This document shows, in pieces, positions 22,941 through 37,900 of a DNA stretch of 64,000 bases. The position numbers were made by a program, and so were the translations under genes. How positions within the stretch are numbered: the stretch's first letter is position 1; every line of letters begins with the position of its first letter. The stretch is from Rostratula benghalensis (Eukaryota > Chordata > Aves > Charadriiformes > Rostratulidae), in the NCBI GenBank assembly GCA_013399305.1, contig VXAI01000274.1:250341-314340 (forward strand), written 5' to 3'. The notes under the pieces were generated by a model, which was given only the letters and a program-made list of their open reading frames with translations, searched no databases and was not told where the DNA came from.

Positions 22941-25900
22941 TGAAAGCAAAAAATGTTTTCCTTCATTAGAAAGAACAACAACAGTGTGGTATTAGGAAAA
23001 CAGTGGTCAGTATTAAGTGAATGATGCAGTTATATAGGGAAGGAGCTATAGGAAGGCCTTGTCTTGTGGCCAAGATAACGTAAGTACTTGCCACTGAACC
23101 TCTGTCCCCTCTATTTTCTCTGAGCATATCACCAGCAAGATCACACCTATTGTCACTCTTACCATGAGTTATGTGATTCTCTCACTTCTGAACTGGGCTC
23201 TGGCCTGTGATGCCCTCTGTGTCACTCACAGTTATGCAGTAACTGAATGAATTCATATCTGCAGGCACAGCAATGAAGACAGTGACCTGCCAGCTTTTCA
23301 ATCCTACCCCCAATCAAAGAGGGATTTATTTCCTGATATGAGTGTAAAATTTAGAGAAAATGGAATTTAAGGCTTCAGATAGTTACTGGACATCATCCTG
23401 TCTCAGAATTTAACTGCACCTCAAAGATAGCCCAGATGGGCAGACCTGCCCCAGACATCCCTCACATGGTACCACTGCTCAGCAGTTAACTTTCATCAGA
23501 GGGAGAAAACCCATTTTTAAACTTTTTGGAGTACATGGTAGGGCTTTCCAGCTCAGCCAAAGTTGTCCAAGGAGCTGAAGGGAAGGTGGGATAATTATTA
23601 CAGAGCCCATGACACCTTGTGTCCACTCTGGTGTCCTGATGGGGTGTGGCTTGCCAGGAGCAGGTGAGAACACCTCACAGCCTCTCCATGTATGTGTGAT
23701 GAATTTTCAAATTGCCAGGTGTAACCAACTCACTGCTGCTTGGGCCCCAGACTGTGTGTGTTGGCTTAGCCCAAGTGAGTCACAGTTCTTCCAAAGAAAC
23801 GTGTTCACTGATGTTATGACTAAACTCCTGGTGAGCTATGTTGGCACATGTACAAACACTGTGAGCTTTGGTACCAGTTACAGCTGTGGCATCTCAAGAG
23901 GTCATCTAGACTGGACTACACCTAAATGACCCTTGCAAGACATTTGAGAAGCCTATTCTTAAGAGCCACCCAAAGTAAATATCTCTTATCCCCTTCAGGA
24001 ACTGTTTTCTGTGCTAACCTCTCTCTACTGCTTCCCTAAGGTATTTTAAAAATGTTTAATCTAAATCCTTAAGCCAATAATAGGCACATGGAGAGAATCC
24101 AGAAACTGTCAATGGGTGTTAGCACCAGTTCAGAAACCTTAAGAAGTGGATTGTCGGAGTACAACTATTTGGTGATCACACTAGACTGGGCTGGTACCAG
24201 GAGAGTGCAAGCAGCAACCTGAAGGCAAAATTATACCATGGCTTTCCAGGAGAAGTACAGCTTCCCATCACTCCTATATGTGCCTAGAAGATTCTTGGAT
24301 CAAAGCATGGTGAGAAAAAGGCACTTTCTCACAGCAGTCCACACAGGAATATTTGGATTGTGTTGCAGCCTGAGGCAATGAGGAACGGATGTGCCATACA
24401 GCAAAGGGGAAAAAACCTTGTTTGCCAGGAAGGGTAGCTGCTCTGAGGGGCAGACTCATCCTGATGTGGGGATATTGCTTCTGGTGCTTGAATTAGTTCA
24501 CCTAAAGCTTGCTAGCGTGTCTCCACAAAGTGCTGTGTAGGACCATGTGGATGGAGGTGTTCAGCAATGTCAGTGTTTTCTGAATCAGCAACCAACCCAG
24601 CGGTTTAATCCAAGGAACTGCATTTCCTTGCTAGACATAAACACAACCTAAATCTGGTTAGAATTAACTAGGTGATGTTTGAGCTCTTTTCTTCACCTCC
24701 ACGGCATTTTCCTGTATTTCCCACAGAATGTCTCAAGTGTGGCTCCCCTCCCAAGCATTTCTGGGCTGGCAGTTATGCAAGAGACCTTCATGTGTTTTGT
24801 GAAGCTTCCCTCTTCCAGCTGGTTGGGAAAATGAGGAAAACAGACCATCTCAAAATAGACTTCTACTTTCCATTCTGACCAAAACCACTATGTTTTGGGA
24901 AAATGGCATTTCCCTGCTCACCTTAAGAATGATTTTTGAGAGCTCTGCTTCCTCACTGATTTGGATTCAGCTTGGCTGAAGCACAGCAAAGGGACAATAT
25001 TTAATACTTCCTTACTTCCTTGCTATTTTCTCTAGCTTTGATTTACTGCAGTGTAATTTTGGAAGCTTAATCTAGTTTCATCAGCCATGACTGGAGCTAG
25101 AAAACAGGGCAAGTTATCAGAAGATACAGCAGGGAGATAACTAAAGGAAGTTTCATTTGGCAGAAATTATCAGGAAATCCTCCCAAAATCAAGCCGTCAA
25201 GGAAATGATGGAAGTACACGGTTTCACTAAAAATGAACACATGCATATACCAAAACACACACACACACACACAAATGCTCAGGCCCTTTCCATCCTCTGA
25301 AAGTCAGTTTGCGTTTTTGGGTTTTTTTTCCTAGGGCTACTGCAAATATTTTAATGCATCCTGGCTCCAGTCCAATCCTCTGCAATTGCTGGCAGCCATT
25401 TTAAGTCATCCCTGTCATAGGTTTCACGGTAGCATTTGTTTTGTGCTTTTATATTTATTATGCCCCAATCCAAACCTGGCACTCCGGAGCCGTTGAAGGC
25501 CTACACCCAGATCTGAAGCAGCTGGCACATCTGCCCCAAATGGGTCTTTATTATTTATTGCCTGTGCTGCAACCACCTCCTGAGAAGGGCTCTGCTCCTG
25601 GGGAGAAGTTTGTGCTGCCAGCAGCTCACGCAGGGAAAGAAAAGGCAACCCACGCCCGGGGACCAACAGGAGCCTCGCAAAGGGAAGTTGGGGCAATTAT
25701 CAGTAATACATTTTCAACAGGATTGCCTGTGGGCATCGAAACTGCTTGATGTTTTTCCAGCCCTCCACGGGCTGAGTGCCCCCAGCCATCCCCACAGAAG
25801 CTAAGGTCACCTTGCAAGAGGTGCACTGTGGGGATCGGACCCAATGGGCTCTGACTCCATCTCCAGTTTGTCTGTGGTTTAATAGGGTACCGTTTTTGGC

Positions 25901-28900
25901 ACACCTCAGTGCATTTAATTGTTGTCACTATTAGAGCACAAGGACAAATTGCTGACAAAGAGGGCTGCGTAAAGATGCACTTGGGTGCAATAGCTGTGGC
26001 AATATTTCAAACAGCTTCCTATTGTACGTCTTCAAGAGAGATGCAAGCTCTTGTGCTTTATAATTGTGCGACTGTTTCACTGAATATGGATGGTGCTTAC
26101 AAGTGCTGCGTAACGTGTTGACAACTCTGCGCACATAAATATGTATTGTTTTTCAGGCACCACCTGGGCAAAGAGAAAAGTGGAGTTTTTATTTTAATTC
26201 CTTTTCCAACGTCTGAGCAAACTGTTACAAGACTTATAAAGAAAAGTGGGAGTCCTAATGACTTAACCAGCAATTCAAGACAAAGCACCTCAGATCTCCA
26301 AGTTCAGCTCCCTAAGACATTCCTATCTACTGCTCAGATCCCACCAATTATTCCTATTTTTTTTCTTTATTTATTTTTTTTTTTAACAGCTATTAGCTCT
26401 TGAACTCTTTGGTTTGTTCTTTACCTCTTTTGGGTGACTTTTCAAAATTCAGATCATTCCAAAGTAAAAGCCTTAACTGTCCTTCAAGCCAAGATTCCTC
26501 TTTCTTTTTGACATCAAGTCTTCTCTCTTTGATAACTTCAAATGCTTCTCCCTCTGCAGTGAGTACTTAATTCTCACCAATGGTTTTGCTTTTCTGTCAA
26601 ACATAGCAGTAGCACCCTGAATGTTGTTTATCTGCTTTGGCCATTGGTTGCTTTCTTTGCCTTTTATTTTTTTAACTAAATAAATACAAACAACACCACT
26701 ATTTGTTCAACATTGTTGTGGAGGGGTTTTTTTTTTCCAATTATGTGAAAATACACTTGCTTTTTAAACTCAATTAAAGCTTCCTTTATATGTTAGCAGA
26801 TCTGCACAACGGAGGTTTTCATCCTGTGCACTGCTTTCTCTGGCTGTGAAACAAATAAAAGCCAAGCTTTTGCATTTCATAACCTTGAAGTTCTCTGAGT
26901 AGTTTCACCTCCAGGGCTGGGTAACTGAATGTTTTCAAGCAGCTTAGGGAGAAAAATGGAGAGGGGGATGAGATGGAGGAGAAGGCAGCAGTAAACAAGG
27001 ATATGATTTCAGATTTTCATGATGTAGACTGAACTGAATAGCAGCAGTAGCCAAAGTAGAGAGAAAGAGAGACTGTATGTATGACAGAACAGTTTTATAA
27101 TTTAAAATACATATTGTATTAGACTTTCAGCATGAAAGGGCTAATGCATGTTTTGTAACATCCCACATTTTGCCAGTGCTTTTCTCCCCATGCCATTACA
27201 AATGATATTTGAGTACTGACAAACTGAAGGGAAAATATATAGAGCATGTTATCCATTGCTGAGGCATGGCAGCAGATGTAGTATAAAGTGGCAACTGTTC
27301 TAATAGTCCTCTGCATTGCTTCACAGCAATTTCAGGGTAGACCCGGGAGAGAATTTTCCTGGAAAAACAGATGCACTAAAATGGAGGTAGTGACTCACAA
27401 GTGGTGGCGAGCTCTGCAGCGCTGCTAGGATCGCAGGAGAGGAAGAATGTGATTACCCACATTAAAATACCCTTGCCCCCTCCTACACACACAGGGCTTT
27501 TTTATTACCACAAGTGGCCCCAAAGCCCCTTGTTTTCCAAATATTCTAACTAGTGGGTCCTCTAGTAGAACAGGGACTTTTTGCTCTGCCCTGACTCACT
27601 TGCTTTTATCAGTACCAAGTCAGAAAAGGTCTGTCACATGTAGAATTACCAGTACTGCTTTCTCTACTAGGCAAGTTTACCTTAAAGGCTGTTCCTGCAA
27701 CTGTTGACCCTGCCTGACCTTGCTTAGCTTGTGTTACAGAATTGCAGAAAAGTGCACACAGAAGTCAATCGGAGACGGATTTTGAGAAAAAATTGGCAGC
27801 TATTTACACCTTCTCTACAAAAACTCCACCCCAGACAGTCAGGTAGCCCCTGATTTGGTATTAGACATATTTGTGAATTTGTAGAAGAAAGGCTGTGGAT
27901 TAGGAAAAAAACCCCAACAGACGTTATTATATAGTGAAGCTGAGACGTTCTTTAAATACATCATGGTAGGTGCTGCAGGGAACGGGGAGAATATATGTGT
28001 TCCTGGTGAGAGAACAGTGGTGAGATGCTCTTTCCATTGTCAGAATAAACTCATAACATGCTCCATGGTATTTACTGTCTGGGTTAAACAAAACCTCATC
28101 TTGATACTCATAATTTGAAATAATTCCTTCCAATTCCAAACCAATTTGTTAAAGACTGTCTTTGTACATTGAAACTGGTGGAGGGTAGGTGTATATTATT
28201 AATCTTGTTTCTACAAAGAATGTGTTTGTTTTTTTTCCCTTTTATGTTATGTGCCTACAGGATAGTGCAGTTACAGATGTAATCTGTAAAATATCAATTT
28301 GCAAGCAGGAACTTCAAGCTGCACAAGGGCACGGGGCTAGGTCTATGACTTTCAAACACAAGCCTACTCTTCAAAGAGCTTGAGAAGAAAAGTGTGGACA
28401 CTGGTAGGACAAACTGTTCATTATTCGCTGCAGTTGCAGATATACACGCTGGAAATTAATGGCCAGTGAAATGCACCCTGTGTAGTCCAGAGTTCTTTGC
28501 TTATTTGTCTCTATCACATTTATGCACATGGATAAACACTACTACATTCATTTACAGCTCTAGGATAAGAAGGCACTCTGAAGTTTGGCTGATGTGCTGT
28601 GGCCAGTCTTCTGTTTCCTTCCGGAGTTCAGCACATCAGAGACACAAGGAATAAATTTTGTAGTTGGATCTTACCTGGCTCCACATTTAACTGACCTGGA
28701 AGATGATGTCTGCTGACAGGTAGGATGAGTTCCTATGTCCCTCACCAGGCATCATAACTGTTTCCCTTTGTATAAGTGCCATAGTCCATGACTTTTCACA
28801 GGAGGAAGAATGAAGACTGGGGATCAGTCTTATTTTTATTAATGGCCCTGGGAGAGAAAGTAAAGGTGTGCCAATGTATTTTGTTGCTGGTATGAAGCTG

Positions 28901-31900
28901 AAAGGCATTGTCAACACAGATAAAGTTTAGATGATAGTATAGAAGAAGCTAAGCACTTTGGTCGTATGGCAGAAAAAAAATTGGATGACATTTCTAGTGC
29001 AAAAAAGAAGGATCATTTACTTTAGAAGTAACAGAGAAAATTTGTTATACAGGAGTTTATTAGAAATGACAGAGGGGAAGAGAAACATCTGTGCACTAGA
29101 CAATTTACTATGAGTATGTGATGCTATACAGCTACGGAAAGGCAAATGTTGTATGGGATGTCTTCCACAAAGTATTTCTGATGAGGAAGTATAAGGTATT
29201 GAGCACTATATCTGCTTTTCATGAATATGAAGCTAAACCAGAGCCAGTAAATATCTCTTAGGATGATCAGGACTTGTAAATCCCAGTTTGAAAGAGGAAC
29301 CAAGTTGGTTCAATCCAAGTACTGGATCAGTTTGTGAAGAGCTTTACATAATGCTCCTGCCCATTCCTTCAATAAAAGGGCTTGGTGAGGAAAGAGACCC
29401 TTTCCGCAGCTTTTTTCTTCTAATGATACTGACTAAATGTTCAGTCAGAGATCTTGGCTAGGTTCTCAATTTGTTGATTAGCTGGAATGTCCTTTTAAAT
29501 AAACTGATGGCATTTGCTTATACCAGCTAGGGCAAAACTACTATCTCTGCAGAACTAGTTGTAGAGGTTCTTGGCTCTGAGAAACTCAGGTTGCTCTGTC
29601 ACAACCCAACATCTCCAGGACCGGCTCCCTAACATAGCTGGGGTGAGAGCAAGCCTCACATGATGAATGCAGTGCTAGTGACATGATCTTCCTACACATA
29701 ACCCACAAAATCTGCACTGTAGCTGATGTCTAGCACCTGTAGATTGAAGGAAGAAGAGAAAAAAAGGGAGGCACTGTCATCAGCTACATTCTGTGAAATG
29801 CAGTGATACTGCATTGATGACCCAAAAATTAAGACAGGCTAAACAGATACCTATCCTTAAATAGCAGGTATTACATGTGACTTATGTGAAGTGCAATGCA
29901 CAGTGGTGTCCCTGTAAATGTAAGAGTAGTAGGAATTATTATTATTGTCAAACCATTTAGTCTGTATTCAGTGAATGATGATTGTAAAGGCTGCCCATTC
30001 AGTATTGAGATTCATACTCTTGTAGTTAATTGATATATGGCAGAGAACATTGAAAGACAGATCAATCCCACTTCATGCTGTAGTTGTACTAAGTTAAATA
30101 AAGTTTTCTCTGAGCATTCATATACTGTGAAAAAATCAGTGTGTTCAAATTTGCTTGTAAATTTTCAATGGGAAGATAAACTGGTCTTGCAGAGTTTGTT
30201 GGAAGTGATGGAGTTTTTTAAGACACATGCTTGTAAACCTTTGTATCACAGCCTACTGTGGTGCTATGGCCTCAAGGTATTTACCTGGCTGAAAAAACCC
30301 CATCTTGCCATATTTTCATTCTAGCATGAAGCTCATTGGGAAGAATGGATTCTCAGACTTTCTAAGAACAGAGAGCACGTGGCAGGAATGAAAAACAAAA
30401 GGAAAGAATAACAAAAGAGTTTCTTATGTAATCCTTACTCATTTGTAGGCTGAATATTTGTGCTTGCTTTTTTTCTCCCTGCATGTATGAATGATGAACT
30501 TAACATGCACAAGAGCAAAGGCGATTGAGAGTACTCCATGTTGGTGGCTGGTATTCATGTGCAGATGACAGCTGTTAGATATACAGGTGATATTAATATT
30601 GCTTCACTTTTCCCAGATACAACTCCACTTGCCCACCCTTTTTTAGCCTGTGTCCGCAGTACACAGGCAGCAGTTTATCAAATGGTCCTCCACTCTCTGC
30701 AGGAAAGCTCTCAATTTCCTAGGGTATGAAGGGGTACCAGAGACATTTTCTTTTGTCATCGTTGTAAAACTATGGTCCAATTTAGCTAAACACCTTTGAA
30801 GACTGTTCTTTTTTGTCTTGCCTCATGTAATGATTGCCCAGAGATGCCATTTGCCCTGATCAGGCTGTCTCATGGTTTGCCTCATCCCAGCAGCTGGTGT
30901 GACTCCAGACGCAGCAACTGAGTACGAAGAGCAGTCCCGTTGCTGTACCTGATACTGGTGTCCTGGTATCAAATGGGATGAAGAATTGGGCCAGTATTTA
31001 ATGGAGCTGGATGTGAGATTTAGCTGGCTGGGTAGCAGAGGAACAAGGTCTAACTATCAGAGAGCAGGCTTGGGACAGACTAGAAGAGAAAGGGGCCCAA
31101 GTGAATCTGCACCTATGAACGTACTTATACTCCCATAATAATCTAAAGCAAGATCAAGTTACTCCAGTCTTAGCAAATACTTGTGAGGCTCACTGGCTCC
31201 CTTATCTGTCCAGCACCCATCTCACAGGGGGATAGCAGTCTATATCTCCCAGGCATCCCTGGTGTCTGGCTGTTGTAGTTTCAGGCACACAGTTTTAACT
31301 TTACAATCCTGCTTACCTGGTCCTTAGTCCTTTCCAGGAAATAAAATTGTATATAACCCTCCCCTCCCCCTCCCCCCCCAGGAGGTTTAAAATTTTTCAG
31401 TTAGCATTTTAGGATGAATTTTTAATTCCTTCCTGTTTCCAGCAAAGCAGGCAGAGTTAATGAAGTTTATGGCGTCCTGTGGAAAAAGCTGTCAGAGATT
31501 TCTTCTTGTTTCTCATATTGTCTGGAATTACAGCAATGTCCAAGGGTACTTGGTAAGCTTACAGGCCAATGTGCTAAATGTTAGGAAGACACAGCAGAGA
31601 CTGCCCCTTGCTAAGGAGCATGTATCTTCTCCACCTCATGAACTATGATTTCCTTACTCACAAGATACTATAAAAGGACTTCTAACATAAATAATGCATC
31701 ATCCTAAACTGAAATATAATCAGCAGAAATAAATTTGAATATTAATGCATGAGACGTGTATGTTCATCTCTATTAGCTGTCTACTGCTGTCCCATTTTGC
31801 TGAGATCTCGGATACTTTCACCTGCTCTACAGCAGGGAAGGGCCATCAGGCATGTATTGCTGTGATCAAAGTATTCTTAATCACAATACATACACACCAC

Positions 31901-34900
31901 CTGGGGAGCTATGCTGGAGCACATCAAATCTGGATGCTTTTCTCCACCCCCACCTTCAGCCCCTGCACTCTTTATACCCACTTTCTGCCTATGACAAAAT
32001 CAGAGACTAGACTGGGAGGATTCACCCAGGTCGCCATTGCTACAACAGAAAGGTCAGGCTCACTTGGTGTGATGTTGGTTAAAGGAATGTTGGATCCAAC
32101 CCCACTTATGTCAATGTCCTTACACCAAAGAAAAAAACTATGCTACTGAAAGGCAGGTCCTCCTGAGAGCCTAATCTTCATTTTTCAGAGGACATTCTAG
32201 TTGCAGAAAGACAGTCAAACATGACCTATTTAGTTTGGTTGTGTGAAAAGCTGGGTTAACATAAAAGCTGTGAACAAAATACAACACAAAACCTGAACAT
32301 AACGATCCTGTTTTTAATATAGGTGTATGAACATCTCCTCCACAGACTTGCATAGCATCAGCCTTGAGTGGAAAAATCACCACGACAGACATTCTGTGTA
32401 AACTGCCCAATCTATTGCTCTCTTATATTCCTCACACAATCATAAAACCTATTACCTCCCCAAGGCCATAATTGTGATCCTGCTGGACAGAATATTCTGA
32501 ACAATGAAATGAAAACCCTACAGCAAAAAAACAAAGGTAAGGTTGGGGATTCATGACAATAAATCTGGGCTGAAGTCATTCAACCTGTGATTGTAATTAT
32601 TCTCTGAAAAAGCAGCACAAACTCATTCGTTCAGAGAGAAAGTCTTACAGAGCTCTAGCACTGCTATTGAAAGATCCAAACAGTATTGCCCCTAAGAGAT
32701 AAAAATATCTACTTGTGCAAAAAAACATGTTACCCTATCACAGTAGATTGATTATGTAAAAGCAGCTATCACCACTGCTGGCTAAATGCAGAAATAATAT
32801 TCAGTCCCTGAAAGAAAAGGACTCACTTTGTTCAGTTTTAATGTGCTACTCGGAGAGATATTTTCTAATGATGCTGAATAAGTTGAAAACACAAATCTCA
32901 CTTAATTTGTATCTAGAGCTAAACCTAAGCTGGGGTTTATAGCCTGAGTCAATATTCTTCCTCTGTCTTTCTCAGTCTTCCTAAATCAGCAAAGACAGAG
33001 ACTATCAAGAACATATGGGATGCCAACCAGGACATAATCAGCAAAACATGGGACATTCTGAGCATACAAGACAGATGATCACTCAGAAAGATGTTGATGT
33101 CCTTATGCCTATTCATTTATCTACTTGAATCAAAGGAATGGAGGAGGAGGGGGAATGAGTATTAGGAAGGGGGGAGGGAGTCTAGGCATGATTAACAATA
33201 GGTGCGAGACAGGAAGAACTAGATTAAGCTGATCCATATGCAAATGATCTGAGTCTGATTGCATCAAACCATGCACAGTTTAATGAGTATGGTAAGATGC
33301 CTTTATCTCTGCTTGGATGTGTTCCGAAAAGAAGGACTGCTCCAAGATAAAACACAGTTTAATAAGAAGGTTTTTCATTACGGGGTCGATCTGCATTTGC
33401 ATTTCTCTCTCTGAGCCACACAGCTGTCCTCAACCTCCATTCCTTTTCAAGAGATTATTCGGTAAGCACTTACGTATTGTTGACACACACCTTAGGGCAT
33501 TGCATACTTAACATGCGTGTGAGTTTTAAACCAGGTCCTTCATGACCTGGATTAGACATTTCAAAATGAAGACTAAGTCACAAACTCTTATTTTCCTTCT
33601 TATCTGCTGAGCACTCTTTGCCCTTCTGTTATTTAGAAGCTTCGTAAAATCTTTTCGGTATCCATACACTGATATAGAGACAGAACTTAAGCTTGTGTAC
33701 TTACAGCACTGGGGGCCAGGCTCAGGACTGCGTCACCACTGCAAGATGATGATAACTCCAGCTTCCGTGGAGCTAATCTGATTTTATGCTACTGTAGCTG
33801 AGGTCTAGCCCTCTATTTCAAAAGTATTTGTTGGTTCCTTCCAAGTGGCTGCCTTTGTACACTGAACAAGGTAGCCAGGCACTGCCTTGGCTTCACCTGT
33901 CTCAGGCTCTGCTTACTGTTACAGGTGTGGGTGAAATGAAATAGGGGCAACCTTTTCCTCCTTGAGCAAGCAAGACAGTGGGAAATCTCCAAGACTCTCA
34001 GAAGATCACGGGAAAGACAAATGACCAAGGCACTGGCCTCTGCTCAGACTCCAGGAGCCATGTGGTATAGTAAGCACCAATCTTTTCATCCAGCTATGAT
34101 TAAAGCTGCAGTTAGCAAAAGCATTGAATCAGAGCAAGCTGGGAATACCTTATTTTTACTCTGAGGCACAGCAAGTGGTGCAAGTTCCTCCATTTTGAAG
34201 AGGTCTGGCCTGGCTGGCAAGTTTTTTAAAGGCCACCTATGGATATCATGTTCTTCCTCACTCAGGGCAAAATTTTTCATTTAAGTGCTGTGTTCTTCTC
34301 TGAAGTCTATGTGCATACTAACATCTGTATTCACACACTACATGCTTACACAAGTAATCATCTTGTTGCAGGTAGAAAGTATTTCAATCTCAAAATATGG
34401 ATACTGAATATTAACTCTCCAACTAATGGAGGCAAATAAATACCAATGGCCATCCAAATGCCTTCATGAAGAAGAAATCCCTTTTCACAGCACCTACAAT
34501 TTGTCTGTGCAATAAGAATCTGTTGAACTAAGCTGGTTAACAATCTCTCCACCTCAGCTTCAACTGATCACCTTCATCCTTATATCATGAAGATGAGACA
34601 TTTTAATTGAAACAAGGCACTTGAACAAAAACATTTCAATTGATTCCAATAGAAATAATCACAGGCCTAATTGCCTTGCAGATTGGGAATCCAAACCAGT
34701 TATTGCGTATTCCATCACTATTAACATGATCGCTTCTTTCCATCACTGAGCTGCTTCATGTCCATAGGAATTCCTAGTTTTATATTCCTTTGAATGCAAT
34801 ACATGGTTACATCATATCTTCTAATTACTGTGATTTGAATCTCACTTCTCTATGTTTTAGCTTTTATGACTCTATGCTGAGGTGTTTGCAGCTTCTTTGC

Positions 34901-37900
34901 ATTTCATCATTAATTCTGGCTCAGCAGCTACAAAGTCCTTTCTTATCTCAAATTATAGGGTTTTTTCCCTCTATGTGCTCCTTTACACCTAATGCCACAC
35001 AATCTCTCCTCATAGACCAAGGGTCCCCAAACAGCAGAAGGCTGAAGCTTGTCAACCCAGTCATAAAACATAGTTTTGTGAACAGTTAGAAGAGTCCTAC
35101 TTCTGTCCTAGCTTACTGTTATTTATTATCATTTATGATCCACAACGCTGAGGGTTCAGGAACAGTCAGGGTAACAGGACAACTCAGCTGCTGGTGGTAG
35201 TCAGCTTATGTCCTCCTGTGGCTGGTGAGAGAGTGTGCTGTCAGGGCTTGTGAGAAACCAACAGCTGGGACCTAACAGGGCTAGATGTGAATGAGGTGGG
35301 TTGGAAGCAGGCACACACCACCTTACCTCTTGTCATGGTCTAGCACCCAATAAGGACAGATACTAAACCAATATGGGACAAAAAGGTGGTGCCTCTTCCA
35401 AAGAGCTTACCACTGAAGTGAAAATAAATACTGACAGATGAAGGATGCAAGGTGTTAATGGGGGAATGTTCATCGGGGTTAACTTTGGGGAACTAATTTA
35501 CGTGCCAATGTAATAAGTACCTTCAGTCAGACTCTTATGGAGGCAGTTCAGAGCCCTCCTGATCATCCCTCAAAAGATCTTGTCTCTCTCTTCATGGATT
35601 AAACAGAGATATCAGATTGCTAACATTAAATTGGATACTTAAACTAAGAAATGTGGATGTTGCCTTTCCTCTGCTCCCACCTCCAGTGACAATGGGCACG
35701 AGTCTCCAGGTGGCAGTGCAAAAGGGCTGCCAAGCTTCTTTTGAAGGGAAGCATTTTTTAGGTCAGATTTGAAGACAGGGAAGAATACAGCTTTGTGACT
35801 GTGACAGGGAACATAAGTGAAATCACACGAGATACGTGTTGAGAGGTGTAGTCAGTGGCTGACGGAGGCTGGCATTGCTACAGCTATCAGAGGCAGGATA
35901 TGGAGTGGCCACAAGAGATTGTGCCTACGTCTCAGGCATATTTCCAACCCTCCTTTGATTAGGTGCCATCAGATGTCTCTCAGAAATATATGCTCTACTT
36001 AGGCTTAGTCTGGATTGCTATAAACAGGATTTCACACTGGCATCCTTTCTCAGGTGTCTATTGGAAGCAGCAAATTCATCATCTTGTAGTGAAACATTTG
36101 GGTGAAATTCTGACCCCTTTGTAAGCCTATGGTTCATCTTTGGTTTCAGTGACATCAAGGTCTAATGATTCAGTTCCAAACATTTTCACCTAGGTGGGCA
36201 CCTCAGTTCCAGTGATGGTCTGGCATTTCTCTTCCCTCACAGGTGGGAAGGGTGAGTTGGTCTGGTTTCAGTCAGGTCTCTTAAGCAGCTACTGTTTCAG
36301 TTGTCTACATTACATTTTTTCCTTTATAAAGAGAGGTACCACCATTCACCATCACTCCAGAGGTGGTGTGAATATTTAAAACCCTGGTAACTTTTTGAGT
36401 GCTGGTTGTCAAGTAAGTCTGATGACTATGGTCTGGGATGAGTAAGGACTTCTTGGACTCTGCCCGTGAATTAATGGTGGGAAGTAAAGCCATCACAAAC
36501 ATCTGTTGTTAATGCCATCAGAGTTTCGTTTCTACCTTATATGTGTAATTTTATTCTGACATCTTAGTCCTACGTTTTCGTTTGTAATTTTGCCCCTAGG
36601 ATCAACATTGGAATCTGTATTGAAAGTCAAGAGCAGGTATTTATGTAGGCTTTGAGCCATACCTAAATGATGTTTGATTTCAATGCCATTATCACAGCAT
36701 AGCTGTTTCTTTCTTCTTCCCAATTCTTTCATTCATAAGGCTGAAAGACCTTTTAATCTTCATGCAATTTCCTCTGCAAGGTCTAAATCACCTTGATATT
36801 TGGCAACATTGATTCTGTCTTTCCCTTCTTGATTGCTCAATCTTAGGGAATTTCCTGAATAATAAAAATTATGTCCATATATGCAAATGTGGTCATAAGT
36901 CCTCCTTCGGCACCTTTGCTCTATTTATCACATCTAATTTCTAGAGGATTTATATTAGTCTAAATGTGTTCTTTAGAGGCTCGATCCAATTTCTGTTTAA
37001 CTCAATGGCACTTTTGTAATAGATCTAATGGTAGTGGGATTTAGCCCAAAGCCTGGTGTATTTAAGTCAGTTTTAAACTGAAGGGACTGTAATAAAACCA
37101 ATGACTTTGATGTTCTTTTCAGGGAGTGCAACTGAGTCAGATACTTTAATTTTTATTTTTTAACCTCAGGTAACTGCATGTTAGGTGAGTAACTGTGGGT
37201 ACAGTCCTCTTCTGCACAAGTTGTTCATTATATTTAGAATAAAGTGGTGGACTTTGGACTAAGAAGTAAGTTATTTGCACAAGAGGCAAAACTGAGTATA
37301 TTTTACATAAAAACCTAACTATAAAAATAATTACATATTTCTATTAATGCCCAGTAATCCTATGCATGTATATATTTATGGATATGATTCCAGAGTCTGT
37401 ATTAAAGAATTACCTTCAATTGTTTTTTTTTTCTAATAGGACAGTAAAGCAGCACTTACTCTCTTCATCTTTACTGGACCCTTTCTTGGGCCGAGTCTTG
37501 ATGTCTTCTGTAATCTAGGCTTCTCACATAGCAGTTGTGATGAGATTTTTTCCTGACATGCTCATCCACCCAGTAGGAAGTGAATGTAGATTACCAGTTA
37601 TCAAGTGGTAACAACTTTCAGGTACTGTCAATGTTGGCTTGATAGGTACTGGTAAGCTAGAGGTGAAGGGAATAACCTACCAGCCCCATACTTTAAGCCA
37701 TGTACTCCCAAGCAGTGACAATTTAACAGAATAGCCAGACAGCTCGTCTATTACAACCGCACATCAGGTGGCCAACAACACCAGTGTTTTAATCGTAATC
37801 TGCCTTTGCTGCTCCCCTCGTTTTCCCTTTCCCCTCTGCCCCTGACACATAGAAACACAGAGACTTTGCCCTTTCATAAATACAATGGATGTTGTTGTCA

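Noticed and set aside
5727..22945. Shared 13-mer TGACATAATGAAA before one CR1 (5727) and after another (22933)
   Set aside because: Many 13-mer matches are expected by chance between positions in 64 kb, and the two flank opposite ends of different copies.
31745..32149. 134-codon open frame
   Set aside because: No recognisable domain and no repeat similarity. A frame of this length is expected occasionally in 64 kb of six-frame sequence.
34990..35060. GGGTCCCCAAAC resembling a hAT transposon end
   Set aside because: No inverted partner or target-site duplication could be found nearby.
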